Below, piece after piece: positions 27,865 to 36,785 of a DNA stretch of 64,000 nucleotides. This DNA is from an uncultured Bacteroidales bacterium. Its GTDB lineage: Bacteria > Bacteroidota > Bacteroidia > Bacteroidales > WCHB1-69. Numbering within the stretch: position 1 is the stretch's first letter; each line of letters opens with the position of its first letter. The DNA lies in the NCBI GenBank assembly GCA_900315245.1, contig OMYJ01000003.1:158121-222120 (forward strand), in the 5' to 3' direction. A model generated the notes under the pieces. That model made no database searches. It saw only the letters and a program-made list of their open reading frames with translations, and was not told the DNA's origin. A program made the translations under genes and the position numbers.

Positions 27865-29925
27865 CTATTCCTTATTGCCTTTATACGCATCGATGCCTTT
27901 GCGGAGGAACGCGATGTATTTGTCCTTGTCGCGCTCATAATAGGTCGGGCCGGAGAGGATGTTGCCGTCGGGATCCACCACGAAATAGCAAGGTTGCGAA
28001 TTTTCGTGGTATTTGGTCTGCTCGATGTGGCGGTTCTTGGCACCCAACATGGTGATGGGGTCGCCGTTGGCATCGGTGAGCTTGCCCTTTTCCTCGTCGG
28101 GCAGCGGGATCACCTTGTCGTCAGCGTACATGGTGCAGACGATGACCTCCTCGGCGAAGATGCGTCGCACCTCGGGATCGATCCAGACGGCGTTCTCCAC
28201 GTTACGGCAGTTGGTGCAGCCGTGACCGGTGAAGTCAAGGAAGACGGGCTTGCCCTCCTTCTTGGCTACGCGCAACGCTTGGTCGTAGTCAAAGTAGCCT
28301 TTGATGCCGAACGGGATTTCCAACTTGTCGGCGTACATCGGATCCTCGGTCCATTGGTAGGTGCTGGCGGTTGCGCCACCAGAGCCACTCTCTGTCCGTA
28401 CAATGTTGGAAATGTCGAAATCTTGGGTGGTCATCGGCGGAAGCCAACCGGAGATGGCCTTCAACGGAGCGCCGAACAGACCGGGAATCATATAGACCAC
28501 AAAGGAGAAGACGGCCACAGAGAGCAGGAAACGGAACCAGCTCTTCTGCACCGGATAGTCGTCGTCGTGCGGGAACTTGATTTTACCGAGCAGGTAGAAG
28601 CCCAACAGCGAGAATAACACAATCCACAAAGAGAGATAGACCTCACGGTCGAGGATGCGCCAGTGGTAGGTTTGGTCGGGCACGTTGATGAATTTAAGGG
28701 CGAAGGCCAACTCCACAAAGGCGAGCACCACCTTGAGGGTGTTCATCCAGCCGCCGGACTTTGGCAGCTTCTTCAGCATGTTCGGGAAGAGGGCGAAGAG
28801 TGTGAACGGCACAGCAATACCCAATGAAAATCCCAACATGCCGATAACGGGTTTCAGGAAGGAACCGCCAGCGGCGTTGAGAGCCACAGCACCCGCGATA
28901 GGCAACGTGCAGGAGAAGGAAACCAGCACCAAGGTCAAAGCCATGAAGAAAATGCCGGCCACACTACCGGCGTTTTGACGCTTGGCGGAACCGTTCACCC
29001 AGGAACTCGGCAGCGTAATCTCAAAATAGCCCAACAGCGAGAGGGCGAAGATGAAGAAGATGATGGCGAAGAGAATGTTCGGAATCCAGTGGGTGCTGAG
29101 GACATTGCCGAGATCCGCGCCGAAGATCAACGACAACACCAAACCGAACACCACGAAGATCAGGATGATGAACAAGCCGTAGAGCATCGCGTTGCGCTTG
29201 CCGGTGTTGCCGTCTTTCGAGAAGTAGGAGACGGTCATCGGGATCATCGGGAAGACGCACGGCATCAGCAGACCGACGAGACCGCCAAGCACAGCACCCA
29301 GGAAGTACATCAGCAGGGACTCTTCTTCTTCAGCTTTCTCTGCGGGTTCGTCTGCGGCGGGAGCAATTTGCGCAGTTTGCATATCTGCATCTGATTCAAC
29401 CGCTTCATTGTCAGCGTTTTCTGTTTCTGTATTCTCTTCAGCAACAGAGGACATAACAGGATGGAAGTCTTTGAGATCGAAAGAGAACTTCTCTTCAATC
29501 GGAGTGCAACGACCTTCAATGCAGGCCTGTCCCTCCAACTTGCCCTGTACGGTAAAAGGTTGGTCGTCTTTCACCTTAACGCGCTGTTTGAACGTCACCT
29601 GTTTTGTGTAGAAGTTGGAATGCGCATCCATGATGTCGTCGTAATCGCTTTGCGGGGTCGGCTCCGCGACTTTGCCTATGCGTTCATATTTCGGTGATTT
29701 GGTGAAGTTGAACACCAGAGGCAGCTCAATCTGACCCTGTCCCGGCTTCTGCGAATAGAGATGCCAGTTAGGTTCTATATTGGCGGTGAATTGTAGTTCG
29801 GCCACGGAATCATTGACCTTCACCGTCTTATAGGCCCATTTCACGGGGGTGACGGATTGCGCGAAAGCAAAAAAAGACAGACATGCCAGCAGACAGGTTG
29901 TCAACAAGATGCGAATATTCTTCAT
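27865..29925 (-). CDS. dsbD: thiol:disulfide interchange protein, DsbD type
   Basis: A 686-residue envelope protein. A signal peptide (1-22) leads to a periplasmic DsbD-alpha-like domain (about 23-150), an acidic linker (about 165-200), eight membrane helices with the redox-active MPCVFPMIPMTV and SFSCTLPIAG cysteines, and a C-terminal thioredoxin-like domain with Cys570-x-x-Cys573 (GHGCTNC). It passes electrons from cytoplasmic thioredoxin to periplasmic or envelope thiols. Architecture and length match Bacteroidota DsbD. A consensus -7 element precedes it. Confidence 0.92.
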   Translation of the reverse strand: MKNIRILLTTCLLACLSFFAFAQSVTPVKWAYKTVKVNDSVAELQFTANIEPNWHLYSQKPGQGQIELPLVFNFTKSPKYERIGKVAEPTPQSDYDDIMDAHSNFYTKQVTFKQRVKVKDDQPFTVQGKLEGQACIEGRCTPIEEKFSFDLKDFHPVMSSVAEENTETENADNEAVESDADMQTAQIAPAADEPAEKAEEEESLLMYFLGAVLGGLVGLLMPCVFPMIPMTVSYFSKDGNTGKRNAMLYGLFIILIFVVFGLVLSLIFGADLGNVLSTHWIPNILFAIIFFIFALSLLGYFEITLPSSWVNGSAKRQNAGSVAGIFFMALTLVLVSFSCTLPIAGAVALNAAGGSFLKPVIGMLGFSLGIAVPFTLFALFPNMLKKLPKSGGWMNTLKVVLAFVELAFALKFINVPDQTYHWRILDREVYLSLWIVLFSLLGFYLLGKIKFPHDDDYPVQKSWFRFLLSVAVFSFVVYMIPGLFGAPLKAISGWLPPMTTQDFDISNIVRTESGSGGATASTYQWTEDPMYADKLEIPFGIKGYFDYDQALRVAKKEGKPVFLDFTGHGCTNCRNVENAVWIDPEVRRIFAEEVIVCTMYADDKVIPLPDEEKGKLTDANGDPITMLGAKNRHIEQTKYHENSQPCYFVVDPDGNILSGPTYYERDKDKYIAFLRKGIDAYKGNKE

Positions 29926-29959
29926 TTTAGGGCTTTTTTATTCAAAAAAAACAAAGGTG

Positions 29960-29967
29960 CAAAGGTA
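29960..29967 (-). promoter_or_regulatory. -7 element for dsbD
   Basis: TACCTTTG on the minus strand, 35-42 bases before the ATG at 29925. Confidence 0.7.
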
Positions 29968-30051
29968 TAAAATTTTCACGAAAATTCAGAAAACAAAATC
30001 ACACAAACTGTCATTTTTTAACCCACTATCGTATTCTAATCAAAAAATATA

Positions 30052-30059
30052 TACCTTTG
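30052..30059 (+). promoter_or_regulatory. -7 element for the small lipoprotein gene
   Basis: TACCTTTG on the plus strand, 41-48 bases before the ATG at 30100. It diverges from the dsbD promoter 85 bases away. Confidence 0.7.
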
Positions 30060-30099
30060 CAACCTGAAATTCATTTACAAACCAATTTATCAACAAAAA

Positions 30100-30531
30100 A
30101 TGAAAAAAGTATTATCTATTCTGGTGATCGCATTATTTGCGATAGCAATGGTATCCTGCAGCAAAGTAAATGATACTGAGAAACTTATTATCGGGCAATG
30201 GCAAGAGACAGAAGTTATTGGCACAACGACTATCAATGGTGTAACTGGTGAACCCGAATCTATGCTCGAACCCGATGAAACCACCGTCATCACCTTCAAA
30301 AAGGATCACACTTATTCTTCTCTATGGACTACCGATGGTGGCGAAGTCGCATCCAAAGGCACATGGTCTGTCCAGGACAACACTCTGACCATGACGAGTG
30401 AATCTATTTCCACTGAGTGTAACATTGACGAACTCGACAAAAACAACATGGTTCTTTCGTACCACGAGTCTGGCGTTGAAAGTGGCCTTTCATACAGCAC
30501 TCTTGTTGTAATAAAAATGAAAAAAATCTAA
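30100..30531 (+). CDS. small lipocalin-like lipoprotein
   Basis: A 143-residue protein with a lipoprotein signal peptide (ILVIALFAIAMVSC, Cys20). The mature part begins LIIGQWQETEV and continues with alternating strands (TTVITFKKDHTYSSLW, GTWSVQDNTLTMTS), the pattern of the small Bacteroidota lipocalin-like (calycin) lipoproteins. Any ligand is unknown. It has its own promoter and a terminator at its stop codon, so it is a single-gene unit between divergent dsbD and a convergent thioesterase gene. Confidence 0.8.
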   Translation: MKKVLSILVIALFAIAMVSCSKVNDTEKLIIGQWQETEVIGTTTINGVTGEPESMLEPDETTVITFKKDHTYSSLWTTDGGEVASKGTWSVQDNTLTMTSESISTECNIDELDKNNMVLSYHESGVESGLSYSTLVVIKMKKI

Positions 30532-30560
30532 TCCTGCAAAATACGGGATTCATTTTTTTC
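30530..30560 (+). terminator. intrinsic terminator overlapping the stop codon
   Basis: A 7-bp stem (AATCCTG / CGGGATT, one G-U pair) with a 7-base loop followed by seven Ts. It sits in the 27-base gap between convergent genes. Confidence 0.75.
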
Positions 30561-30948
30561 AAGAAAATAATTTCGCCATAAACTTCGCGCTTTCCACCAC
30601 AAACCGCTCGTGAACGCCTTCGCCGACCAGCGTCTCGCCCTCGAAGCACTTCACGGAAAAGACCAGACGGCGGCGATCCACTTCCACGAGTTCTGCCTCG
30701 CAGCGGATGGTCGCGCCCACGGGACTGGCTTTCAAATGTTTGATATTGACGGCAATGCCGACGGTGGTGTTGCCGTCACCTATTTTGTCGCACACGGCCA
30801 TCAGGCAGGTTTTCTCCATCAGGGCGATCATCGCGGGGGTGGCGAACACCTCCAGTGCGCCGGAGCCATATACCGCGGCGGTGTCTTTGTGCTCCACCAC
30901 CAACTGTTCGCTGTGGCGGAGACCGGTAAGGTTGTTAAATTCGGTCAT
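30559..30948 (-). CDS. hotdog-fold thioesterase (FlK-like)
   Basis: A 129-residue cytoplasmic single-hotdog protein. VYGSGALEVFATPAMIALMEKTC carries the central helix, followed by TTVGIAVNIKHLKASPVGATI and FSVKCFEGETLVGEG strands. This layout matches the fluoroacetyl-CoA thioesterase-like family, whose members cleave acyl-CoA thioesters; the physiological substrate is unknown. It is monocistronic with a -7 element 20-27 bases upstream of ATG. Confidence 0.85.
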   Translation of the reverse strand: MTEFNNLTGLRHSEQLVVEHKDTAAVYGSGALEVFATPAMIALMEKTCLMAVCDKIGDGNTTVGIAVNIKHLKASPVGATIRCEAELVEVDRRRLVFSVKCFEGETLVGEGVHERFVVESAKFMAKLFS

Positions 30949-30967
30949 AGTAGGATGTTTTGGGGTG

Positions 30968-30975
30968 CAAAAATA
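30968..30975 (-). promoter_or_regulatory. -7 element for the thioesterase gene
   Basis: TATTTTTG on the minus strand, 20-27 bases before the ATG at 30948. Confidence 0.65.
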
Positions 30976-31092
30976 AAACTTTTAATCATACAAAGTTCAC
31001 CACCGCAAACACCTACGGCACACGGAAAACACCGTGGCAAACAAAATCGCCGGCAAGTTCATCCGATCAATGGCAAAGGAGGGCTGCTTAAT

Positions 31093-31956
31093 TTACCGCG
31101 TAATTTGATCTGACGCCTTCTTCAACCGGGGACAATCATTCAAATTCTTTTTGAAATTCCTTTGCGGAAAACCTCGCATAGAATACCATCCTTCAGTTGT
31201 TTTGTATGCGACACTCACACTTGCTGAATGCGACAACATTCGAATCAGATACTTGTAAGGCATGAGCAAAGTCTTAACGCCCCCTGCCGCACTTGAAGAA
31301 TCGACAAACACCTCATCTTCATATAAAACATCCACCAGTGTGGAGGTGCTATCATGGAAAGCGATTTGAACACTGTCCATTTTGTAATCTTGAAAGTTGG
31401 TGATTACGAAACTGGCAAGAGGATCTTCACCATCCTTATCTATGGTAAGAATCATATTGGCAAAGTGCCACGGGGTTTGCCAAGGGTCAGGGGTAACAGT
31501 GTAGCACATAAGTTCCACATCTGTCGAGTACACCGTTTGCCAATCCATTAGGCGACTGATCGACTCACTTGAACAATCGCATTGTAGAATCCGCTCATCC
31601 CTTGGCGCTTGTGCCCAAAAGTTGTCCGCCGTAGCCCGCATCATCAGGGTAAACTCAAACGCTGAGTCATTGGCTATGACATCAGCCATTCGGTCTATCA
31701 TTCGGCACACCTGATCCGAATGAGCTTCGACAGATTGGGTGCTATCCTCCAGGAAATAATAGACGGAATCTATCAAATTGATAAGCGAGAGCCGCTGACT
31801 GTCGTTGATTTCATAATCCGCCGCCCAATCCCGCAGGAAATCCGGCCAACGGACTTGCTGGTTTTCTTCATCGGTCTTTTGGGATGTGGTGCAAGCAGAG
31901 AATGCGGCAATGCAAAGGAGAATAATTGCGAATTTGGTAAAGTTTCTTTGATTCAT
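31093..31956 (-). CDS. hypothetical lipoprotein
   Basis: A 287-residue protein with a lipoprotein signal (IILLCIAAFSAC, Cys22). The mature part is acidic with a helical first half (FLRDWAADYEINDSQRLSLINLIDSVYYFLED) and a more strand-rich second half. It has a Cys pair (QCDCSS) near residue 127. No family is recognised. It is last in a five-gene minus-strand operon of small membrane proteins and a DnaB-type ATPase, 60 bases after the ATPase gene, so it may be part of the same envelope-linked function. Confidence 0.7.
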   Translation of the reverse strand: MNQRNFTKFAIILLCIAAFSACTTSQKTDEENQQVRWPDFLRDWAADYEINDSQRLSLINLIDSVYYFLEDSTQSVEAHSDQVCRMIDRMADVIANDSAFEFTLMMRATADNFWAQAPRDERILQCDCSSESISRLMDWQTVYSTDVELMCYTVTPDPWQTPWHFANMILTIDKDGEDPLASFVITNFQDYKMDSVQIAFHDSTSTLVDVLYEDEVFVDSSSAAGGVKTLLMPYKYLIRMLSHSASVSVAYKTTEGWYSMRGFPQRNFKKNLNDCPRLKKASDQITR

Positions 31957-32016
31957 TGTTCTTTGGGGTTTTTATTTACATATATCAGTAACTTCCCGGA
32001 ATTTTTCAAAACAAGT

Positions 32017-32913
32017 TCACAGATGTGTGGATTTATCATTGTCATCGTATGGAATTTCACGGAAGCCGACATGGTTGTCAAAGTGCATACGCACATCACC
32101 AGTGCCGCCGAAGGTGTTCTTTCTCACCATGATGTCCGCCATATCTTCTGAGGGCGAATTGTCTTCAAATGTATCAAGATAATAATATTCCGGGCGATAA
32201 ACGAACATTACCATCGAAGAAAAATACTCAAGCTGATACCAATCCCTTAAATCGCTTAAACATGGGCGTTTGGAGCCTCCCCGTGTCTCTACCGAAAGGC
32301 TCAGGCCGGAGGTAAGCACCACCGCCAGATGCATTCGGTCTGCGGCTTGATATAGTTTCTGGAGTGCCCGCACCTGCTCTGTCTTGCAGGCACTTAGGAT
32401 CGAACGCAAGCTGTCCATAATCACGACCCGCACCTGGTTCTCCTGATGTAGCCGCTCCATACGACTGACAATCTCATCCACACCTATTTCCAAGTTGTGT
32501 TCTATCCAGACAGGGGCTTCTTTCATCATTTGCACGGCTTCCTGTTCCACATCCCGACCTTTTTCTATGTGAAACCCTATCTTTTTCATTGCATCGATAA
32601 CATCCACGGGTGGCGTTATCTCATTGCAAGGCACGGTTTCCCAACTGCCGGTTAGGGAGGCCTTAAGTCTTCTCACGATTTCCAGCTCGGTCAGATCAAG
32701 GGAAAAATACGCCGCAGGCACTTTCTGTACCACACCGATATTGCGCAGAAGGGACACGGCGAAGGCCGTTTTGCCCATCCCCGGTCGTGCGGCAACGGTG
32801 CATATTTGCCCTGTTCGCAGTCCGCCTGTAAGGTGGTCAAGATGTTGGAAGCCCGTGGCAATGGTTTCGCACTCTTTGTCGGGGGGAAGGGCTATGAGGT
32901 GGTTTAGTTTCAT
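32017..32913 (-). CDS. stand-alone DnaB-type helicase C-terminal domain
   Basis: A 298-residue protein made only of the RecA-like C-terminal domain of DnaB. TGFQHLDHLTGGLRTGQICTVAARPGMGKTAFA carries Walker A (residues 42-50), VRVVIMDSLRSIL near 165 is Walker B, and later VLTSGLSLSVETRGG and WYQLEYFSSMVMFVYRPEYY resemble DnaB motifs 3 and 4. The N-terminal primase-interaction domain is missing. Phage helicases and KaiC-like ATPases share this layout. Its neighbours are small membrane proteins, not replication genes, so a replicative role is doubtful. Confidence 0.8.
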   Translation of the reverse strand: MKLNHLIALPPDKECETIATGFQHLDHLTGGLRTGQICTVAARPGMGKTAFAVSLLRNIGVVQKVPAAYFSLDLTELEIVRRLKASLTGSWETVPCNEITPPVDVIDAMKKIGFHIEKGRDVEQEAVQMMKEAPVWIEHNLEIGVDEIVSRMERLHQENQVRVVIMDSLRSILSACKTEQVRALQKLYQAADRMHLAVVLTSGLSLSVETRGGSKRPCLSDLRDWYQLEYFSSMVMFVYRPEYYYLDTFEDNSPSEDMADIMVRKNTFGGTGDVRMHFDNHVGFREIPYDDNDKSTHL

Positions 32914-32943
32914 GATGGGGTGGTTGGTTTTTAAGGGTTACTT

Positions 32944-33291
32944 TCAATCAATGGCCAAATATAATGCTGCTGCCACAAAGCCGGTCCAAAGGAACGTCAG
33001 CACAAAGAAAAGAACGGTAAGCCAGCGCTTGTGTATTCTTGCGATGCGGAGCAAAGTCCCTCCTGCTGCAGCGGCAATGCCATAACACACCAAAGTGCTC
33101 ACCACCCGCAACCCCGGCACTAAAACAATGCAATCCTGAGGGTTAAACAGATCTCTGAAGATAACATTCAGATGACCTTGTAACAACACAGGGGTCAGTA
33201 ATGCAACCACGATAGTCATTGTCAAGAGAACAACTTTGTTTGCTTTACTTGGGGTGTCCGGGTTGTTGTTTGTTTCTTTGTTGGGGTTCAT
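32944..33291 (-). CDS. small membrane protein of unknown function
   Basis: A 115-residue protein with a polar N-terminus (MNPNKETNNNPDTPSK) and three predicted membrane helices (about 21-40, 57-80, 90-112). No family is recognised. It lies 30 bases upstream of the DnaB-type gene and 31 downstream of another membrane protein gene, all on the minus strand, which suggests one operon. Confidence 0.65.
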   Translation of the reverse strand: MNPNKETNNNPDTPSKANKVVLLTMTIVVALLTPVLLQGHLNVIFRDLFNPQDCIVLVPGLRVVSTLVCYGIAAAAGGTLLRIARIHKRWLTVLFFVLTFLWTGFVAAALYLAID

Positions 33292-33322
33292 AGTGCTTTG
33301 GAGTAGGCTCTAAAATAATTTG

Positions 33323-33595
33323 TTATCTCTCCCAGTAAGTCATCGGTTTGTCCTTGACGTCTTCATTTTCGTTTTTCGACGGAGTAGTAGATTCCTCTGC
33401 ATTTGTTGGAGGCTGATCATTTTTTTCGTTCTTCTCCGTTGGCTCTTGTTTTTCTTCCTTTTTCTTCCCAAAATATATCAAAACAATGCCCAAAGCCAGC
33501 CAAAACAAAGGGCCGAAAACACTGTGTCCTGCGGCGAGACCTCCTATGAGGGCGAGACCACCTATTACTGCAAAAACATAACCTGCAATTTTCAT
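33323..33595 (-). CDS. small membrane protein with charged tail
   Basis: A 90-residue protein with two close membrane helices (residues 4-24 and 28-46, GPLFWLALGIVLIYFG), followed by a long disordered Glu/Lys/Asn/Pro tail ending MTYWER. No family is recognised. Its start lies three bases after the stop of the 62-residue gene, indicating translational coupling. Confidence 0.65.
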   Translation of the reverse strand: MKIAGYVFAVIGGLALIGGLAAGHSVFGPLFWLALGIVLIYFGKKKEEKQEPTEKNEKNDQPPTNAEESTTPSKNENEDVKDKPMTYWER

Positions 33596-33598
33596 AAT

Positions 33599-33787
33599 CT
33601 ATTCCTCCATTTTTTCAGGTTCAACATTATCAATTTTCTTTGAACAAAGCACTGCAATCAATCCGATGACAACATTGAGCAGCGAAATGGCGAATGCCAG
33701 TCCAAAACCTATTTTCCGAGTTCGACCCAAGCAGCCGACACCATACGCGAGGCTAACCGCGATAAATAGTAAAAATATGTGTTCCAT
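33599..33787 (-). CDS. small two-helix membrane protein
   Basis: A 62-residue protein with two hydrophobic helices (FLLFIAVSLAYGVGCLG and GFGLAFAISLLNVVIGLIAVL) joined by a basic GRTRK turn and ending in an acidic tail. It resembles a short envelope subunit, but no family is recognised. It is first in the operon running to 31093. The 150-base spacer upstream holds duplicated CCAATAGCTAAA motifs and no clear -7 element. Confidence 0.6.
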   Translation of the reverse strand: MEHIFLLFIAVSLAYGVGCLGRTRKIGFGLAFAISLLNVVIGLIAVLCSKKIDNVEPEKMEE

Positions 33788-33939
33788 GTTTATTTAAATT
33801 TTAACTTGTAACAACAGTATTCATACAACTGTGTTTTTCTTTTTGGCTGCCGGCAATTAGCTTTTGACTTTTACGGGCAAGCCATGCCAATAGCTAAAGG
33901 CCAATAGCTAAAAGCCATGTTTTCAGCACCCCTGCCTCA

Positions 33940-35058
33940 TTATTTGTTTGTGATTATCCCCGCCTCGTCCATCACCAAACTGCGGTCGAGGGGGATGTAT
34001 TTTGCCTGACCGGAAGATCCCGTGATGTAGTAGTTCTTGGCCAGATCATCGCTGAAACGGCTTACAAAGGCGGCGCGGATGCGGCTGCACTTTTCATTGA
34101 TGGAATTGCGGGTGGAATCGACCAGTTCGTCAATACTTTGCTCCATTTTAACCGCATCATAACGGTTTGAAATACGACAGTAAATCTGCAACAATTCATC
34201 GCGGTGGTCAACCAACTCTTTGAACCGCGATCCTTCGGGATGGCGCAGGTAGAAGAAATAGACAACCTTGGAGAGTGTTGGCAAGGCGATTTCCATATCG
34301 TTGTAGTCGGGTAAAAAGATGCCGTAATCCTTGGTAATGCGAAGCGTGCTCAGTTTAGGGTCGGGCAGCGCAATAAGTTTCTTTATGACAAAGTCGGACA
34401 CCCCAATTGAGCGCATTTCCTCGATCCGCTGCCGGATTTCGTCCGCCAGCACATCGATTCTTCCCCGGTCCGCGTTGTCTTTAGGGTCCACATCCACGTT
34501 CTCGCGCAAACGGCTATGACGCAGGGGATGTTCGATAAGCGTACTATGAAATATGTTCGAATCAAGACGTGGCACGTGCGCAATGGCGGTCAGCAACCGT
34601 TCAAATTGGGTGTCGTTACAGTACAGAAGTGGAAACAGAGTGAAAACATGGCCGTCTAAAGAGGTCTCTTCATGGCGCATTAGCATGGGTAATTCCACGA
34701 TTTGCAGAGGCAATTCGGGCATTTCGTCTTCTTTGTCTATCCTGTAGGAGAGGATTTCCCGATAGGTGTCCTGAATCCACGACGGATCGGACTTCGCCTT
34801 CTCTATCCAAGCGGAATCGGTCTCCGGCCAGTTGTACTCCACAATTTGCGCCAGCTTGTCCAGCATTGCAGGCAAATACGTGAATGATTCGCCCAAAATG
34901 TTGACAGCTTTCCCCATATTCTTGTGAAAGTACCCGTTGATCTCCTCATTCGCGCACGCCTCGACATACAGCATCATGCCATATTGAGGCTTAAAAGGCA
35001 GGTCCCGGCTGAACAACGCCTTCTGACGATGGACTACTTTCGACGGTGTAATATTCAT
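33940..35058 (-). CDS. hypothetical protein (372 residues)
   Basis: A soluble, mostly helical protein with no signal peptide and no family I recognise. Features include an N-terminal MNITPSKVVHRQKALFSRDLPFKPQYGMMLYVEA, a middle ADEIRQRIEEMRSIGVSDFVIKKLIA helix, and a C-terminal FYLRHPEGSRFKELVDHRDELLQIYCRI. Codon use resembles core genes. I chose ATG 35058: a longer frame opening at a TTG (35097) starts inside the -7 promoter element, so cannot be translated from this promoter. It is monocistronic. Confidence 0.65.
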   Translation of the reverse strand: MNITPSKVVHRQKALFSRDLPFKPQYGMMLYVEACANEEINGYFHKNMGKAVNILGESFTYLPAMLDKLAQIVEYNWPETDSAWIEKAKSDPSWIQDTYREILSYRIDKEDEMPELPLQIVELPMLMRHEETSLDGHVFTLFPLLYCNDTQFERLLTAIAHVPRLDSNIFHSTLIEHPLRHSRLRENVDVDPKDNADRGRIDVLADEIRQRIEEMRSIGVSDFVIKKLIALPDPKLSTLRITKDYGIFLPDYNDMEIALPTLSKVVYFFYLRHPEGSRFKELVDHRDELLQIYCRISNRYDAVKMEQSIDELVDSTRNSINEKCSRIRAAFVSRFSDDLAKNYYITGSSGQAKYIPLDRSLVMDEAGIITNK

Positions 35059-35094
35059 GATATGAGCACTCTTTCTTACAATTATTAACCGGCG

Positions 35095-35102
35095 CAAAAA
35101 TA
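35095..35102 (-). promoter_or_regulatory. -7 element for the 372-residue hypothetical gene
   Basis: TATTTTTG on the minus strand, 37-44 bases before ATG 35058. It overlaps the alternative TTG start and so rules it out. Confidence 0.65.
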
Positions 35103-35226
35103 CGATATTTCAGGTGATGAGGGAGGGGTTGCAAGGCTTGCAAAGAAGGGGGAAGATGAGGCACGTATCCCATCATCATCCCTTACTTCGATTTTGCGGT
35201 TCTTCTTGCTGAACAATTTAAAATTT

Positions 35227-36693
35227 CTATATTGAAATCACATGCTTTAAAATAAGTGATTTGGCATCTTCTAACTGTCTTAGATAATGCTCCCGATTCC
35301 CTATTTGTGTATTCAAAGAAGAAACCTGTCTTTCAAGTTCTATCTTTTCGTCTCTGAGCTTTTCGTAAAGTGGGTTTTTCTTAACAAACGATTCTCTTAT
35401 TTCGTCTTGCTTTTCCCAGTCAGCGTTCTCCAACCTTTTTTGCAATCTATCATATAAATAGTTGAACCGTCTTTCAACGCTATTCAATCTTTTCTCAATT
35501 GGTTTAAGCGTTTCATATAGGTCTGCGATGTATGCTTTTACAGGCATGATGGCTTTTATGATTTCTGGATATAGCCTTGCATTAATCTCCTTTATCCTGT
35601 TTATTGATAGTTCAATGCCATCATAAATCTCGGACAACTGTCGTAGACTTTTTAAAAAATGTAATGCACCTGTTATTTTCTCCATCCTATATACTAGTTT
35701 TGCTTCTTCAGGAGCAATAGTATAATATTTTACATCTTTTTCGTTAGCCATTCGTGCTGTCTTTATTCCTATATAATATCTTTCTTGCAATGAGTCATCA
35801 GGAGTTGAAATCATCAATCTTTTCTCCATCTCCTTATCTGTTAGTTTAAACAATTCTCCAATACCGTCCACCAGCGTGTTCACTTCTTGCATTATGGTTT
35901 CTTGAACAAATGCTTCTGGATTCTCAATTGCCTGTTCTACGAACCAAATAACAAAATCCATACATGTGTTCCAATTAGACCTTTGTGGGCTATATGACCT
36001 GGTGCATCTTATGATCTCATTGTAACCAGCATAAAAGTAATTCACCCAAACGCTATATGGTAATATAGGTATTCCTTTGTAAGTTACTATCACCAACAAA
36101 CTGCTTGAACTACCGTAACAGAAGTTTGTTTTTAATACAATTTCAATGTCTTCCGTGACTTTTCTGGAATAACTAAACCTTCCATGTGTCTCATTCGAGA
36201 ATATAAAATAGCGTTTCTCTACGTCATATTTGACAAGAGCATCATGATAATCACTGGCAAAAACATAAGGAAGACATTTGTCAATATAGTTTAGTTTTTG
36301 TCGATAATTCCACTTGTTGAATGATCTTGCTCGATAATCACGTATCGTTTCGTTTTTCGCTAATTCTATTCTGTCTTTATATTCCTTTGCTTGTTTTCTG
36401 TATTTTGTTTCATCAAAATAAGCATAGGTGATAGGGTCAATAAAATATGCCGTCAGGGAGCCAAAGCCTAAGCAATACTCAAAATCGCCGTAATCACTGT
36501 ATTGTCTCTTGAAAGTGCGGTAAATATCATCTGCTTCATACGCATCGTCTTCTAACATGCGAAAAACGTCATTTATCAGCCCTTCGTTTTTTTTGATGGG
36601 AATTTGAAGTTTCTCAATGACATCATCGTTGTTCCTAAGGGCTAATATATAGTCAAAATTTACGCCCTCATAGTACTTGTTGTTTTTTAACAT
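35227..36693 (-). CDS. unknown protein with C-terminal coiled coil (AT-rich operon)
   Basis: A 488-residue soluble protein with no family I recognise. The N-terminal 170 residues are helical and rich in Tyr, Asp and Lys (ALRNNDDVIEKLQIPIKKNEG, YLNYIDK-like). A beta-rich centre follows (RYFIFSNETHGRFSYSRKVTEDIEIVLKT, SSSLLVIVTYKGIPILPYSVWVNYFYAGY). The last 110 residues are long coiled coils (about 375-485: LKPIEKRLNSVERRFNYLYDRLQKRLENADW). I used ATG 36693; GTG 36702 is an in-frame alternative. The AT-rich composition differs from flanking housekeeping genes and suggests acquisition. It is last in the operon. Confidence 0.65.
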   Translation of the reverse strand: MLKNNKYYEGVNFDYILALRNNDDVIEKLQIPIKKNEGLINDVFRMLEDDAYEADDIYRTFKRQYSDYGDFEYCLGFGSLTAYFIDPITYAYFDETKYRKQAKEYKDRIELAKNETIRDYRARSFNKWNYRQKLNYIDKCLPYVFASDYHDALVKYDVEKRYFIFSNETHGRFSYSRKVTEDIEIVLKTNFCYGSSSSLLVIVTYKGIPILPYSVWVNYFYAGYNEIIRCTRSYSPQRSNWNTCMDFVIWFVEQAIENPEAFVQETIMQEVNTLVDGIGELFKLTDKEMEKRLMISTPDDSLQERYYIGIKTARMANEKDVKYYTIAPEEAKLVYRMEKITGALHFLKSLRQLSEIYDGIELSINRIKEINARLYPEIIKAIMPVKAYIADLYETLKPIEKRLNSVERRFNYLYDRLQKRLENADWEKQDEIRESFVKKNPLYEKLRDEKIELERQVSSLNTQIGNREHYLRQLEDAKSLILKHVISI

Positions 36694-36785
36694 TGGTTTC
36701 ACAGTGATACATGTTTTAATGAGTGATGGGTTAAAAAATTACGAACTGTCAAATTATTTTTAACAATCATTAACCATATCAATTA

